The notes: generated by a model from the letters alone, not told the origin. 64,000 bases of DNA from Mortierella sp. BCC40632 (GCA_011634665.1 WAEK01000005.1:1470501-1534500); one strand, 5' to 3'; positions 37,313 to 49,581 are shown, counted from the stretch's first letter. A program made the numbers and translations.

Positions 37313-38730
37313 CTAATATTCATAATCCCAGGCAGATGAATCCTGATGACGACGCTGATGTTGTCGCTTTAAACGTTCGAGCTCGGCCTGTTGTTCAAAT
37401 GCGATCAAGGCCGAGTAGTCTTTGACAGTAGCACGGCATTCCAGCGCCGACACGAGCTCATCCATGTCGTCTTGATTAATGAGTGAAGCCATGGCCACCT
37501 CCGGATCATTCTCCGTTGTATCTGGTCGATGAAGCATCGAGTTGTCCTGACCCGCAATATCCAAGGCGAGAGGACATTTAGAGCGTTCTTCTGCACTCAA
37601 GGATTCCCAGTAGATCATCTTGGCGATAAAGATGTCATTATTTCGCTGGGTCTGGGAGGCCAGCTCTTGGAAGGCTTCTCGTTTCAAAAGCTGTAGGTGT
37701 TCACGGTGCTGCAGTTGCAGCGAGTGAGTCTGTTGAGTATGATCGTCTTGATCACTGGTATCGGCTTCTCCCGAAGGGTCTGGTCTAATATCAGATCTGG
37801 GTCCCGTCAGAGTGTTCCTTGAGACCGCAGTCATTGAACACTCTGGCGATTTGCTGTCTCCGACGACAATTGTGTGCGAAGATGGTTGAGACCGATGCTG
37901 ACACGGATCTGTCCCCACAGTCAAGGATGGTGTAGAGGGCAGAGATGAGAATGAAGGTGACGATAGAGATGAAGTCGTAGACAAGGACGGCGTGTGATCC
38001 ATGTCACTATAGTGGTTCACATCCCCAGGCGGATGCTGGAAAGCTAGGCCCTGGAGACTTGCGTGGATAGGGCGAGGGACGTGTAACAACTTAGGGTTCC
38101 GGGCCAAGTGAGTAGTGGTGCGCTGTTTTCTAACATAGATTGGGTGTATCCGGAAGGGTTGCGAGACTCCTGAACCAGAACTCAGGATGCAATTGCTGTT
38201 GGTGGCGTTAACTGTCGAAGGGGTGGAGTGTGTCGACGAAGGTAGCCCCAGAGATGCTGTGGAAGAGGACGAAGACGAAGACTCAATGGAGCAGGGAGAG
38301 AGCTAAGCACAGACCGGAACAAATAGCATGCACAGCCAAGGGTTGACTGTCCGTTAGAGCACAAGAAAAAGGTAAAAGTAAAAAAGGAGACACGAGTGCC
38401 GTGCGTTGGTAGTCGAGATGCTTTAAGCGTTACCCTGTGGAAACAAATGTCGGATGGTTCATCACGGTTCAGCAAGAGAAATGAGGTTCCTGGGGGGTGA
38501 TGTGCAGTGTAGAATGTGGTCGCGGCAGTTGCATGGCCACGAAGGCGAGACTGAGAACGAGCTATATGCTCCTTGAGTCGCTTGATACCGAGAGGCAATG
38601 ATGAGGCCTTTTTATGTGGCGAGCGAAGCTTGCGTTGAGTAATGAGTGATGCTACTGGAGGAACTGACGAGGAAAGATGTCGTTTTTGATGACTTGGGTT
38701 GAAGCTTCTACCAGACCCAAAGATGCCCAT
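37313..38730 (-). CDS. Unknown 428-aa protein, Ser-rich middle, charged helical C-terminus
   Basis: Two exons on minus, 38730-38434 and 38302-37313, joined in phase 0 (GTAACG donor, TTAG acceptor). Residues 1-99 are basic (GSGRSFNPSHQKRHL, RSPHKKASSLPLGIKRLKEH). Residues 100-250 are Ser/Thr-rich with runs of serine. The last 140 residues look folded and helical: HREHLQLLKREAFQEL, FIAKMIYWESLSAEERSKC, then an acidic DDMDELVSALECRATVKDYS and a final Gln/Arg coiled stretch ending WDYEY. An in-frame open stretch continues upstream of the chosen ATG and reads FGRVQKEIILLDSRNFIT, so the true start could be in an earlier exon. I do not recognise the family. No membrane segment or signal peptide is seen. 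Confidence 0.65.
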
Positions 38731-39473
38731 AGCTGTGATGAAGTTTCTGCTGTCGAGAAGAATGATCTCTTTCTGCACTCGGCCAAATGTCTGTTCAGAA
38801 AGGGTGAATGTGTGTGTGTGTGTGTGTGTGTGTCTACAGTGTGATGCGGGGAAAGAGGAATGGACAGCTGGTGAAGAGTCAGCACCAGTTCTACACCACT
38901 GACATCCAGCCGTGTTAAGGGCTGGTTTGCAGTCTCGCCAAGGAGAGACCGATCCACGGTCTACCTGGATACCAGGGTGATTCATTGTTGGTATAGTATC
39001 CAAGTCATGATTTGACTCCAATCTGCTTTAGTCCAAACGTATGGTTTATGTAGAAGCTTCCAGTCCTTGGGTGTCTTCAACCAGAGTTCTTACCATTCCA
39101 GGACTTTGCATGCTAGGACTTCATCAACCAGAACAAAAGACAATGGACAGAGGAGAACAAACTCTCTACCACCTCAATGTATTCATTCACAAGGTGGAGG
39201 ACCAAAGGAATTGCTCTAGCTGTATAATGAAAAGGTCTTTGTGGCTGCCAGAGCCTCATTGACGTCGCCGCTTTGCTTGGCCCACGGGAGCCAGATGCTT
39301 GAATCAAGCTGTCAACCAGAAAGTACAATGCACATCTTATTTATTCTATACTCGACTGAATTACACTCTTGTTGGCTCTGTGTGGTCTCTACGGGCTCCA
39401 GCATGCAATATTGGTCGCTTCTCCTTTCTATAAGCTTGTTCTCCAACAAATAGTAGCTCGAAGTCAAACACCT
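38731..39473. other. Spacer between the 428-aa gene and mS38
   Basis: No supported gene. A (GT)n tract of about 25 bases lies at 38811-38833. The right half is presumably the downstream region of the mS38 gene. Confidence 0.5.
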
Positions 39474-40216
39474 TTACTTTCCGAGTCTCTTGCGCAAAGC
39501 ACGCGTTCTCTTACGCAACTTCTTGTACTTATGCTTCTTCATCTTGATCCTCCGCTTGCGCTGCACACTCGTCATATGCATCACATTGGTCTCCTCTAGC
39601 TGGTCAAGGATGCTGACGACCGGCTCCTTTTCGCCATCAATGGTCATCGCCTTCAATTTTTGTTCCCTGAGATAAGCAAGTGATGGCTTTGGTGCAGGTG
39701 GTGGTGTGAAAGGCTGAAGAGAAGAAAACTGGTTGGCAAGCTCATCCAAAGGCTCTATTACCATTAAGACAGGGAATGATGTTCCGAGTTGGCGTTAATA
39801 CTCTAAAGATCTCTTGCAAAGTGAGGCGGCAAAACAAAACTTGGACATCATACTGTATCAGGAGCCATAGCATGTGTTGCTCACTTGCCTTCAGGGTCGA
39901 ACATTGATGGCTGGTGCTTTGCGAACATAGGACCACTGTTGATTCCAAGCAGGGGGCGATGAAGAGCGAAAAAGGCACCATGTGCGAGCTCGATCCTGTC
40001 CATGGCGGGTCCAGTGACGATCGAGGTCAGGTCCTGGTTGTTGCTTGAGTAGCTAGCCTCATCGAGCTTCCATGAGGATGACGATTGGTAACGACGGGTT
40101 GCCCAAATAGCAGAAGAGCGGATGGCAAGGGGTGTCGACGACTTTGCCAAACTAGCAACTTTGGCAACGGAAGATCCCGAGGCGGATCGCCTCATGGTCG
40201 AAAAGCTGGCAAGCAT
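39474..40216 (-). CDS. COX24: Mitochondrial small-subunit ribosomal protein mS38 (Cox24/AURKAIP1 family)
   Basis: Component of the mitoribosome small subunit; yeast Cox24 is needed for mitochondrial translation, notably of cytochrome oxidase mRNA. Two exons on minus, 40216-39889 and 39754-39474, giving 202 aa. The N-terminus is a typical matrix-targeting presequence rich in Ser, Ala and Arg (MRRSASGSSVAKVASLAK, ATRRYQSSSSW). The C-terminus is the diagnostic short basic domain: TSVQRKRRIKMKKHKYKK followed by RTRALRKRLGK. The frame only closes if the intron uses a GC donor (GAAG|GCAAGTGAG at 39889/39888) with a TAATAG acceptor. The GT three bases on would lead to a stop with that acceptor. GC-AG introns with this strong consensus are known in fungi. 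Confidence 0.88.
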
Positions 40217-41440
40217 TTCCTGAATTCGAATGGCTGCTGCTGTTCGTTAGTTATTCCAAAATGGAGAAGAGCTTATTCCTTGAAGCTCCGTTCGTCCCCG
40301 AGTTGACTTTGTGAACGACTAAAAAGGTCGAGAGGATGGAAGGGATGTGGCGATTTCGGGAATCCGCCTGTTTGTTGATCAGGTTCAACATCGCGCAAGG
40401 CGAAAAAAATACGTCACGTTTTTTTTTTTTTTTTTTTTGTGGCGTCCAAGACTTCTCAGTTACTTTCCCTTCTGGGGAAGTCGAATGTAATGAAGACAAG
40501 GAAGAAGACAAAGCGAAGTGAGCAACCTTAGTAGAGTCTATGTACCTGGTCTTCTCTTCATCTGTCCACTCGATGCTCTTAGATGATAGAACTATTCTCT
40601 GATTTGCCGCTCTCAGACAAAGGTGGACCACCTATTATGTTTATGGACAGCTTTAAATCTCGAAAAAAAAAAAAAAAAAAAAAAAAAAGGCCTTTACCTG
40701 CGTTAAACCGATGTGTAGCGGAAGATTTTCTTCTCGTGCCGCTTGTGTTTGACGAGTGCAGCGCACCGGCTGAGATAACCAAGAGCTGGAAGGCAAACCT
40801 GCTCATCTGAATAGCACCATGTTATCTTTTGTCGCCGGCGTTGCCTTTGTGGTCCCTCCGGAAGATCGTTTGCTCCCGCTACTGTAGCTTCTTGTATCCT
40901 CAAAGATAGCTCTCAGGAGCAAATAAGGCCATTTTTCCGAAAGGTCGGCACTTCCAGACGCTGTATTTGCCGGCACTGTCAAGATATCCATCGTCATTAC
41001 TCTCTCCATGTCTAATCTTTTTTGACATCCAGGCGTGGATAGCATCTCAGTTCACATTTTCGACATTCTGGACTTTAAAGCTTTCATTTTGGGCACTATC
41101 TCTATTTTCCAGGACTCTTTCCGAGACCCCAATAGTAAATCCTCAAATTTGAGGGTCTGGTTATCAAGCACCAGAAAAATAGCATCACTTGTTGCCAACA
41201 TTTCCTGGTGCCTCGCACAAGGAGACCAGTCTATTTCCAAAATATTCCTGAAGGATATAGAGGTGATGTCGATGACAAGTTTTTTTTTCACTTTGGCGAG
41301 GATAGAATTTCTTTCAGTTGGAGAGGACCAGTTCTCAGGAAACCAGCAGGAAGTGAAGAGGGTCGGTGGACAGACACAGACGAGGTGTGTGTGTGTGTGT
41401 GTATGTGTGTTGAATGTGCTGCTGGCTGGAGACAAAAAAA
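40217..41440 (-). other. Possible uncharacterised minus-strand gene, structure unresolved
   Basis: Several minus-strand segments read like protein. One (about 41290-41055) contains LVIDITSISFRNILEIDW and FEDLLLGSRKESWKIEIVP. A second in the same frame after a single stop (41045-40803) contains ADLSEKWPYLLLRAIFEDT. A third (about 40640-40540) contains LSSKSIEWTDEEKT and could be spliced to a short final exon near 40320 ending in a TAA. Donor-like sites (GTAAAGG near 40692, GTACATAG near 40546) and acceptors (ATAATAG near 40635, TTTTTAG near 40320) are present, with a poly(T) run on the sense strand in the presumed intron. I cannot assemble one consistent model and recognise no family. The pieces could also be two genes or a decayed one. 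Confidence 0.3.
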
Positions 41441-42654
41441 AAAGACGAAGCGAGAGTGATGTCGAGTCCTTGACATTGTTCAGTTCGCATCCTCATCCAG
41501 TATTCTCGAGACATCATCCTCTATCTTAACCATATCCATCTCATTTTTTCATTGTTGGTACTCGCCGTAGCTAACATCTGTCATCGTCCTGCTGTAAGTG
41601 TCTGTTTGTGGTCATGACCTAGGAGTGCACTAGACCGGTGTAGGGTCAAAGGGAGAGTGGAAGTGAGCGAGAGACAGAAGAGAGAAAGGGATAGCCAAAG
41701 TCTGCTTTCTGCATGGCTTTCCCGGCCTATGGATGACATGTTAACCTGAGATCATTGTCGAGATCAGCCCCTTGTTCATCCATAGAGTGGATCATCGGCA
41801 TTTGACCCAAGCCCTGTAAGCATGGAGGATCTGCATCTTCATTGCGATGCCAGCGTCCCTCCACTTTGAACTTTGCTGACTCTGTCCTCCTCTCTCTCTC
41901 TTTTCCTCTCTCCTGTAGCTTCGGTGTGTGTCTTGTGCCGTCTGCCAGCTGTCTGCCCTTCAGCCAGTCTGCCTGCCTCACTCACTCACTCACTAACTTA
42001 CTCTCTCCTCTCTCCTCTCTCACTCACACACTCTCTGTCATTGTGTCTTGTCTACTGCTCTCTTCGCTGGACTCTTCCGTCCACTGCACCACTCGCCGTA
42101 CAAGCAGCGCACACAAGGGACAAAGGGAGCTCGCACAACGCACTCTTTCTTCCCGCAACACAAACAAGAAGACCCACAGTGAGGCTGCTCCCCAGGCGAA
42201 CATCTCACTCTCACTCTTCTTTCGATTCATCACCAAGCATCTCATCCTAAGGACCTATTATCATCGCCACCACTGCCACCATCCTCATTCATCATCGGCG
42301 ATCATCTGCTCTTTTCTATCGCTCTCTAGCTCACCCTTACTTAGTTGCAGGTGATACGCCTGCCCCTCCTTCCCTCACTGTCTCTTGATACAAGTCCCAT
42401 CCCAAGCCGCCCCAGGCTTCCTTCGGAGCATCAAGGTATAAAGCGGAGCCGACGCAGTATACGTATCACCTCTATCTTGGCAGCAATTGTCAAAAAGGAT
42501 CGACCCTTGTCACTAGTCAACTACTCGGAGCCAAGCAGAGACGCCTTCCGGAACTGTCTAGGAAGAAAGCGTCAGCCAAGAAGCAGCAATTGAGTGCAGG
42601 AGATATAGCGCCCCTTTGCAGCCACTCTTGCCTCAGCTTTATACTATCTGTATC
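41441..42654 (+). other. Upstream region of the LAMMER kinase gene
   Basis: Pyrimidine-rich (CTCT and CACT tracts at 41880-42060), as in many fungal promoters and long 5' leaders. A TTGCAG acceptor-like site at about 42350 may mark a 5' leader intron. A (GT)n tract lies at about 41386-41410, just left of this region. No independent gene supported. Confidence 0.4.
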
Positions 42655-45628
42655 ATGACCAACCCGACCAAAAACTCGGCAGGGAGGAGACAGATCAACT
42701 GGGCCGAGTTCTATAAGAACGGCCCACCAAAGGAGATCATTGTTATAGACGACGACACACCTCCTCCGTCTTCGGTCTCCTCATCTTCTTCTTCAGCTTC
42801 TCTCCAGCATGTCCCAAATGGACACCACCCTGCGTCGCCCAGGTATGGCGATCATATCCATGGAATACCGCCTTCGATACCGACATCATCCTCTCATCCA
42901 GCCGCTAGCCATTATCAGTTTCCAGCGCAGACGCGCCTTTCGTCGTCTACCGGTATGGCTCCTGAACGGATTGCAAGGAGGGCAAACAAGCGATTGCCAT
43001 CGACGGAACTTGCCCCACCACAGCCACCAACAGCAGTCAGCGGGAGCTTGAGTAATCAGCACTATGTCTTTCCAGGCCCACCGCAACATCCACCAACCTC
43101 ATATCCTCCTTCAGTCAGTCATGGAAACTATGTCTCGGGAGGTCCTCATCAGGTTTTGTATACGCCCAGTCATGCCCCAGCGCCGCCTTCACATTATCCG
43201 GCTGTAGGTCTCGTCAACGGCGACAATGGCATGTCAGCACGGAAAAAAAGAAAGCCAAATGGAGATGTCAAGTACAATCAAGGAGTCACTCTGCGTGAAA
43301 ATCAGGTTGGGCATTATCCTCCAGTAACCACCAATATTAGCAATGTTCCGCAACAGTCGCAACAACAACAGCCTGCAGCCAGCCGCGATGTAAGTTGCAT
43401 GAATTCAGATTAGTGTGATTGAGCTTGAGGTACTTTTTTTTTTTTTTTTTTTTTTTTTCAACGGAAACTAAATGACATTGGCATGCTCATATCGTTTGGA
43501 TGAATATTAGCCACAGCATGCTCCATGGGACGATAAAGAGGGTCACTATCAAGCCATCGCAGACTCCGACGTAACGCCAAGATGTAAGTCCCATTGGAAA
43601 AAAGAAAGAAAGAAAGGTGGTCCGAGCATAGAATGTCAGGATGTCAGCCCTTGCGTTACCAATATTGAAAGTGAGGCAGACTTTCTACGAACTTTTTTAC
43701 TAACTCTTTGAAACCGCATATTTTTCCCGTAGATAAAATCATCCGCCTCTTGGGTCAAGGGACATTTGGAAAGGTGGTTGAATGCTATGATCGAGAATCA
43801 GGTCAACATTGCGCCATCAAGATCATTCGTGCTATTCCCAAGTATCGCGATGCAAGCAAAATTGAAATGAGAGTCCTGAATGCCTTGAAACGCAATGACC
43901 CTCACAACGTGTAGTAAGTCCTGAAAGGGGGTACCTATTTGTCTGCGCTGTCTGAAAAAGTTAGAGCCCTGATTAATCTCCTGGGAATGTGTTCTGTAAT
44001 CACTTTTCTAGCAAATGTCTTCACATGAGGCATTACTTCGATTTCAAAAATCACATCTGTATGGTGTTCGATCTCTTGGGACAGTCTATATATGACTGGC
44101 TCAAAGACAACTCGTTCTGTCCATTCCCACCAAATCAAATCCAATATTTTGCCCGCCAACTGCTAACAAGCGTTTCATGTAAGAGAAAGTATTCCAGAGT
44201 GAAATCGCTGGCGAATCGGACTGCAACGAGAAGACTCACCTATGTTTGCACTTGGCTTCTTTTTCTACCTGACACTCTGGACACAACAATCAAATTTAGT
44301 CTTGCACCGGCTGGGACTAATTCACACAGATCTCAAGCCAGAAAATATTCTCTTGGCCAATGGCGCTTATCAACAAGTCCCATACAAGGTACCGCACGGC
44401 AACTCAAAGGCAATTGTTCACAACTTGATCAACTATTTCAGTGTCGCATATTTTTCAACGAGATGGCTAGCATCCTAACATAATCGCCTCTGCAACTTGA
44501 CTTTGTTTCGAATTACTAGAAATCCCCAACCAAGATGAGGCGAATTCTTTTGGATCCAGAGATCCGGCTAATCGATTTCGGAAGTGCAACATTTCAAAAC
44601 GAACACCACTCGTCAGTTGTCAGCACGCGGCATTACCGGGCACCAGAGATCATTCTTGGTAAGGATATCGTGTCATTTGTGATGCCCCTATTTTTTTTTA
44701 AGCACTGGATGTTCAGGGCTGTATATAGATAGGCTCCTAACAACCCCTTCTTTTAATTTTCTCCGCAATGTCAATAGGTCTCGGATGGTCTTTTCCTTGC
44801 GATATCTGGTCAATTGGCTGCATTCTGGTGGAGTTCCTGACGGGCGAAGCCCTTTTCCAGACGCATGACAATCTAGAACATTTGGCAATGATGCAGGCTG
44901 TGCTCGGGCACATCCCCGACAAACTCATTCGAGCTGCACAGTATGTGTAAAAGCAGTCGCTCTAATCTGTTTGCTCAGTTGTAGACACAAAGATTTCCTT
45001 ATGTGGTGGTCGCAACTGTAGGATTACTGACAATGGCATTTTATGACTACCCAACTTTACCACGATTCTAGCAAAAGCTCCCAAAAATACTTTGTTCATG
45101 GGCGGTTGGATTATCCAAACAATGAGACAAAGAGTAACAGCAAGAAATATGTGCGAGCCCTGCGACCTCTACGTGTAAGCTTCTTTGTCTGTTCATTCGA
45201 ACGTGATTCCTCAAGCTGGGGCTTCCTTCTCTCCCCTTTTCCCGCTCATTTTTGTCAATAATAACACGCAATTCACCTGCTTCTGATAATAGGACTATGT
45301 GGTACCAACAGGGAATAGGTCTGAAAATCTTGAATTTGCAGCAGATTTTATGGATTTGCTGAGCCGACTCTTGACATACGACCCTGCAGAACGGATAACA
45401 GCAGCCCAGGCGCTTCGTCATCCTTACTTCAGCTATATGCTTGATGACAATGGTCAAATCCTGGGATACTCCAAGCCCTCAACCAAGTCTACTTCATCGC
45501 CCTCATCTATACCGATCAACCCGCCATCTTCATTGTCATCAGTCACTGGAGGTCCAGGAATGATGCCACCATCGTTACCACCACCAACAGCGCCGTCATC
45601 GTCGTCCGTTGCAGTCAGTTACAAATAG
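42655..45628 (+). CDS. lkh1: LAMMER/CLK-family dual-specificity protein kinase
   Basis: Nuclear kinase family (Lkh1, Kns1, CLK) that phosphorylates SR splicing factors and regulators of growth and stress. Nine exons: 42655-43389, 43511-43583, 43733-43913, 44012-44178, 44300-44388, 44520-44658, 44778-44940, 45072-45174, 45293-45628; phases close to 661 aa. Residues 1-260 are disordered, Pro/Ser/His-rich, with an acidic [10 protein letters not shown] and a basic [10 protein letters not shown] likely to be a nuclear signal. The kinase domain then shows [23 protein letters not shown] (the LAMMER form of the catalytic loop), DFGSATF and [11 protein letters not shown]. The signature EHLAMMERILG reads [11 protein letters not shown], a variant. 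Intron 1 carries a long poly(T). The short Ser/Pro C-terminal tail is unstructured. Confidence 0.95.
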
Positions 45629-46817
45629 GAGTTCTTACAGTTTCACCCATACATCTGCTTGATCCAAAATGCCAGAAAACAAAGACCAATAAGACCGGCA
45701 TTTTAGGAAGGAGCAGTACCATCCTTTTCTACAATCGGACTCTGAGAAAATCAAAAAAACAAAAAACAAAAAAGAGAGAGAGAAAAGAAAGAAAGAAGAA
45801 AAAAAAAAAACCAAAAGAAACTCAAGGCTCGGTTCTCTAGCTCAACAACATTACTGATCAACAATGGCTTCACAGAGGGAGATCTCCTCTCCAACTTCGC
45901 CTCTCTCATACCAGCATTTCTCTCTCTTTTTTTTTTTTTTTCTTCAAAATCTCCTCCTCTCCTCCTCCTCCTCCTCCCCTCCCTTCCAACCCTTTCATCA
46001 ACATATGCTCCTATCACAGGTTTCTTTATTCCGCTTTCATCACTGCAACCGTTGATATGTGTCCAACTTGCCAACCATCCACGAGAGCATCATACCAATG
46101 GAGGAGCATCGCCTTTCACTGCACTTCATCCTGGAGGCTCCTTGTCTCTCCTTCCTACTTTTTTTTTCTTTCTTTCCCCTCCACCCTCCCCTAATCCAAC
46201 TATCCTTTTCCATGTTTAGTGTCGTTCTCATATCTATCTTCTGCTTCTGACGAATAGAGAATCAAACAGCAGCAGCAACCACAACAACAGAAAAACAAAA
46301 AAAAAAAAAAAAAAAAGAAAGTCCCTTCTGTACTTTTACATTCGAACCACCCCAATTTTTTTATCTGCATTCAAAAAAGTCGAATATAGCCAATATTCAA
46401 CCCAGGAGGGAATACGTGGTCTTTTATCGACTTGGTAGAAAGTTTTTTTTTTTTTTTTTTTTTTCCTCCCTAAATCCTACAAGACATGTAAAAGAAATCG
46501 TGTAGAGCATGAGAGTTTTGCTTTTTTTAAACCATTTTGATTCTGGTAGGGATTCTCCGTTTTATTCTTGTTGCCGCAATTCACGACCCCACCTTTTTAT
46601 TTTATTTTATTTTATTTTTTGCTTTTCCCCCCCCCACTTTTCCCCTTCTTTCCCTAGCTCATGGTCAACTTCAAGCAATCTTTATTGTCCGCAAATTTCT
46701 TGGCTATAGAATGATAGGCTATCTTCCTTCGCTATTTTCAATGAACTGACTTCTTGGATGGGGGAAGGAAGGAAGGGAGAGAAGGGAAGGGAAGGGAGAG
46801 AGAAGGGGGAATGATAT
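45629..46817. other. Downstream region of kinase and dynamin genes (convergent)
   Basis: A 1.2-kb convergent intergenic region with A or T runs at about 45800-45810, 45928-45941, 46299-46316 and 46443-46464. No supported gene. It holds both 3' untranslated regions. Confidence 0.5.
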
Positions 46818-48830
46818 CTACAACTCGCTCAAGCTCTTTTGCAGTACTTCAACCTTGCTTTGCAATTCTTGTCTTCTAGTCGTTTTTGCGGGTGGTTCAA
46901 TGAGTCGACTCGAGATTGCGCTGTCTTCAACTGCTATGAGCTTGTCAAAATAACGGTTGATTCTCTTGATCATTTGTCGTTCGATTGTCTGCAAGAGCAC
47001 CACATCCACAATTCGTTTCCTGGCCACCTTGGAATAGGCAATCAGCTGCTCTTCCAGATCTCGAATGGCCAAGTTCTCATTGTAATTGACCTTGTCCAAA
47101 TTATCGACATCTCCGATCGAGGTGAGCTTCTGCAAAACGTCCTGAGGTGAAACACTGCTATAGCCCTGGAATTGATTCATCGTCTCCTTAATCTGGTCTT
47201 CAGCCTTTTTTTTCCTACGGGAGAGGATCGTGTCGTAGTAATACTTGTTCATGGTGAAAGGCGAACCCTCGTCTTCAAAAATATCCTGGACCGTCTCGTT
47301 CATGAGGAGTACTTGACCCTTGTAAAACTGGTCAAACTGAGAAAGAAGTAGATCATTGAGGAGAGGGTCGGTGGTGGTGACAATCAACTGACTGATGGCC
47401 CTGTGCATGAAATCATGGATGTTGCCAATGTGCTCTCTCGTTATAAGCTTCCACTGGCTCAAGGTCTCGCTGTATATCTGAGTGAAGGTGTTGAAGGAAA
47501 TGAACCCAGGTAGCTCATTTCCCTTGTACCGAAGGACCAAATCTCTGATCTTGTCCTCGGCTAGGATATGTTGGTCCATGCTCATGGAGCTATTGTAGTT
47601 TTCATAAAGCTTTTGGAGGTGTGCGCGGATAAAGAAATGACTAGGCTCGTTCTTGGTAGGTTCAGTGTCCTTGCCATCTTGTCCAGGTTCGTCGTTGTTG
47701 GCTGTTGTCTCAGCGACCGACTTTCGACTATTGACATGCTCAAAAGTGTACTGGCCATCCAAGAGTGCTGTCAATGTGATCCGGAGCTTCATAATATGTT
47801 CTATGTAGCGGATTTTGGCCGATCCAAGACTTGTCACAGGAAGTCCCATGTCTTGGATATCCTTTTCACAGCCGGTGATTAGATGGAGAATGTCTCTTCT
47901 CAAAAGGGGTAGTTCCTTCCTGATATGCGAATAAAGGAGTTCACCAAGAAACTGCTTCACATTCACGCGACCCTTGCGACTCTCAGGGACTTGACTCCAT
48001 TCTGGCGAGGACTTGAAGAACTCGTCTTCCTTCTGCCTGGCTTCGTCCCAAGCCATGTCAATATCCTTATAGCTTGAATTCCTCATTACAAGGTAACCAA
48101 GCTTCATAAACTTTCTTCTGTTCATCAGGATATCGATCAAAGAAGGGAGGAGATCAGCCTCAACTGTATCGGGCTTGGTGACAATGGGGACGGTGCGTTC
48201 AAGATGGGGATCATATCTTTCGGCTTCACCAAGCACAAAGATGTTGTTCAGGTCGACATTGGCTGGAACCACGGCCAGGATGATAGTACGACTGTCCTTA
48301 ATATACTTGGTGTTGATGTCGTGGATGGTCTTGACAATAATCTTGTCCTGGCCGTCGACAGTGGTGTTGATATATCCTGGCAAATCGATGACCGTCAACG
48401 GGGCCAGGGTTGGACCGGAGATAGTGATCTCTAGAACCTTCTCGCTGATTGCGATATCGGAGCACAGAATCTCATTCGCATCTGTAACGATCTTGTGGAT
48501 ATTCCAATTTGCATTTTGGAGTGCTCGATATTCCTCATTGAATTTCTCTTCGCCCTCAATACGAGCCTCCATCTCGATTCGAGAACTTTGACGGAGATTC
48601 ACCTGGGTCGCGAATCTTGTGCAGGTGTCCTTGTTGCGAGGAAAGGAGAGCTGGGTGATGGCCTCTAGGACGCTTGACTTTCCACTGGACTGATCGCCCA
48701 GGATGGCAATTTGAGGGATGGTCAGGAGCTTACTAAGGCCATAGCCGCGGATCTTGTTGATCTTGTCGATCAAGCCCTGATAGCCCTCGTTATCCAGTGC
48801 GTTATATGCTGAGTAGAGTGGGGTGTGCAT
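46818..48830 (-). CDS. Mx-like dynamin-family GTPase, copy 1
   Basis: Large GTPase expected to self-assemble on membranes or nucleoprotein targets; 670 aa, no intron. I start at the ATG at 48830 (MHTPLYSAYNALDN), which aligns with copy 2 and lies 51 bp below a TATAAAA box, rather than the longer open frame upstream. G1 is GDQSSGKSS (about 45-53), G2 region FPRNKDTCTRF, G3 DLPG (about 149-152), G4 TKPD (about 218-221). The stalk follows, and the GED-like end contains ARKRIVDVVLLQTIERQMI. There is no PH domain, proline-rich tail or transmembrane segment, so Mx/Vps1-like architecture fits best. First of three tandem copies on the same strand; copy 2 is closely similar throughout. The in vivo role is unknown. 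Confidence 0.93.
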   Translation of the reverse strand: MHTPLYSAYNALDNEGYQGLIDKINKIRGYGLSKLLTIPQIAILGDQSSGKSSVLEAITQLSFPRNKDTCTRFATQVNLRQSSRIEMEARIEGEEKFNEEYRALQNANWNIHKIVTDANEILCSDIAISEKVLEITISGPTLAPLTVIDLPGYINTTVDGQDKIIVKTIHDINTKYIKDSRTIILAVVPANVDLNNIFVLGEAERYDPHLERTVPIVTKPDTVEADLLPSLIDILMNRRKFMKLGYLVMRNSSYKDIDMAWDEARQKEDEFFKSSPEWSQVPESRKGRVNVKQFLGELLYSHIRKELPLLRRDILHLITGCEKDIQDMGLPVTSLGSAKIRYIEHIMKLRITLTALLDGQYTFEHVNSRKSVAETTANNDEPGQDGKDTEPTKNEPSHFFIRAHLQKLYENYNSSMSMDQHILAEDKIRDLVLRYKGNELPGFISFNTFTQIYSETLSQWKLITREHIGNIHDFMHRAISQLIVTTTDPLLNDLLLSQFDQFYKGQVLLMNETVQDIFEDEGSPFTMNKYYYDTILSRRKKKAEDQIKETMNQFQGYSSVSPQDVLQKLTSIGDVDNLDKVNYNENLAIRDLEEQLIAYSKVARKRIVDVVLLQTIERQMIKRINRYFDKLIAVEDSAISSRLIEPPAKTTRRQELQSKVEVLQKSLSEL

Positions 48831-48880
48831 TTTGAGTGAAGGGAAAATGTGGGGCTCCTTTACAAGCGTCAAGCTGCCTC

Positions 48881-48917
48881 TTTTATAACCGATAGCTTTT
48901 GAGTCTCTAACTCGACT
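48881..48917 (-). promoter_or_regulatory. TATA box and upstream element of dynamin copy 1
   Basis: TATAAAA on minus at 48881-48887, 51 bp before the ATG. A 13-mer CTCTAACTCGACT (plus strand, 48905-48917) is repeated exactly at 54482-54494, upstream of dynamin copy 3, and both are followed on minus by GCTATC. Shared ancestry or shared regulation would each explain it. Confidence 0.6.
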
Positions 48918-49581
48918 CTGCACTCTTTCAGGGGTGGGTCTTTTTTTTTTTTTTTTTTTTTTTTGGCATATGAGAGAGAGAAGGCTGCCATTGGCTTTTC
49001 ATGCCCACTACCCATGATAAGTCTTCTGAGGACGGATATTTTCTTCAATAGTCGCCGACTCGCATGAGTCAAGTAAGAGCTTTGCGATGCTCCGAAAACC
49101 CTTCATATCCAAAAATGGTAAATCGATCCCTCGCCCTCCAGCCCCTTAGCCCTCTTCCCTTGACATTTGTGACACCCAAGGTGCATTGCCTTCCTCACAT
49201 CGACTCGTCCCCCACAGACTCCCTTTTTGTGACTGTGATGACATCTTCGGATACATGTGTTAATGCTTCCTGCACTCTTTGAGTGTAAGTGTGCATTTTT
49301 CCCAGGGCACCTGTGTATCCCCCTCCCCCCTTTCCATTTTTAAACAAAGGGTGCAAAAGGCCACTAGTAGACTCTTTCTGCAACCTTGGAGAACCACTCG
49401 CTGAAAAGACAAATCCGACAATTTACGCGAGACTGATATCCACCTGAACAATGTTGACTTTCATCTTCCAGTAGAGGAGTCAAGTCTACCTGGATAATAG
49501 CCATATTTAATTTGCTTGTTCCGAGTTAACCAATCACTCTTTTTTTTTTCTTTGTAGTGCTATCTCTGAAATATAGAATAA
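48918..49581. other. Spacer between dynamin copies 1 and 2
   Basis: Contains a T run (48941-48964) next to the copy-1 promoter. No gene seen. Confidence 0.5.

Noticed and set aside
46509..46709. Short plus-strand frame downstream of the kinase
   Set aside because: Phe/Ser-rich, lies in the 3' region between convergent genes, and no motif is seen.
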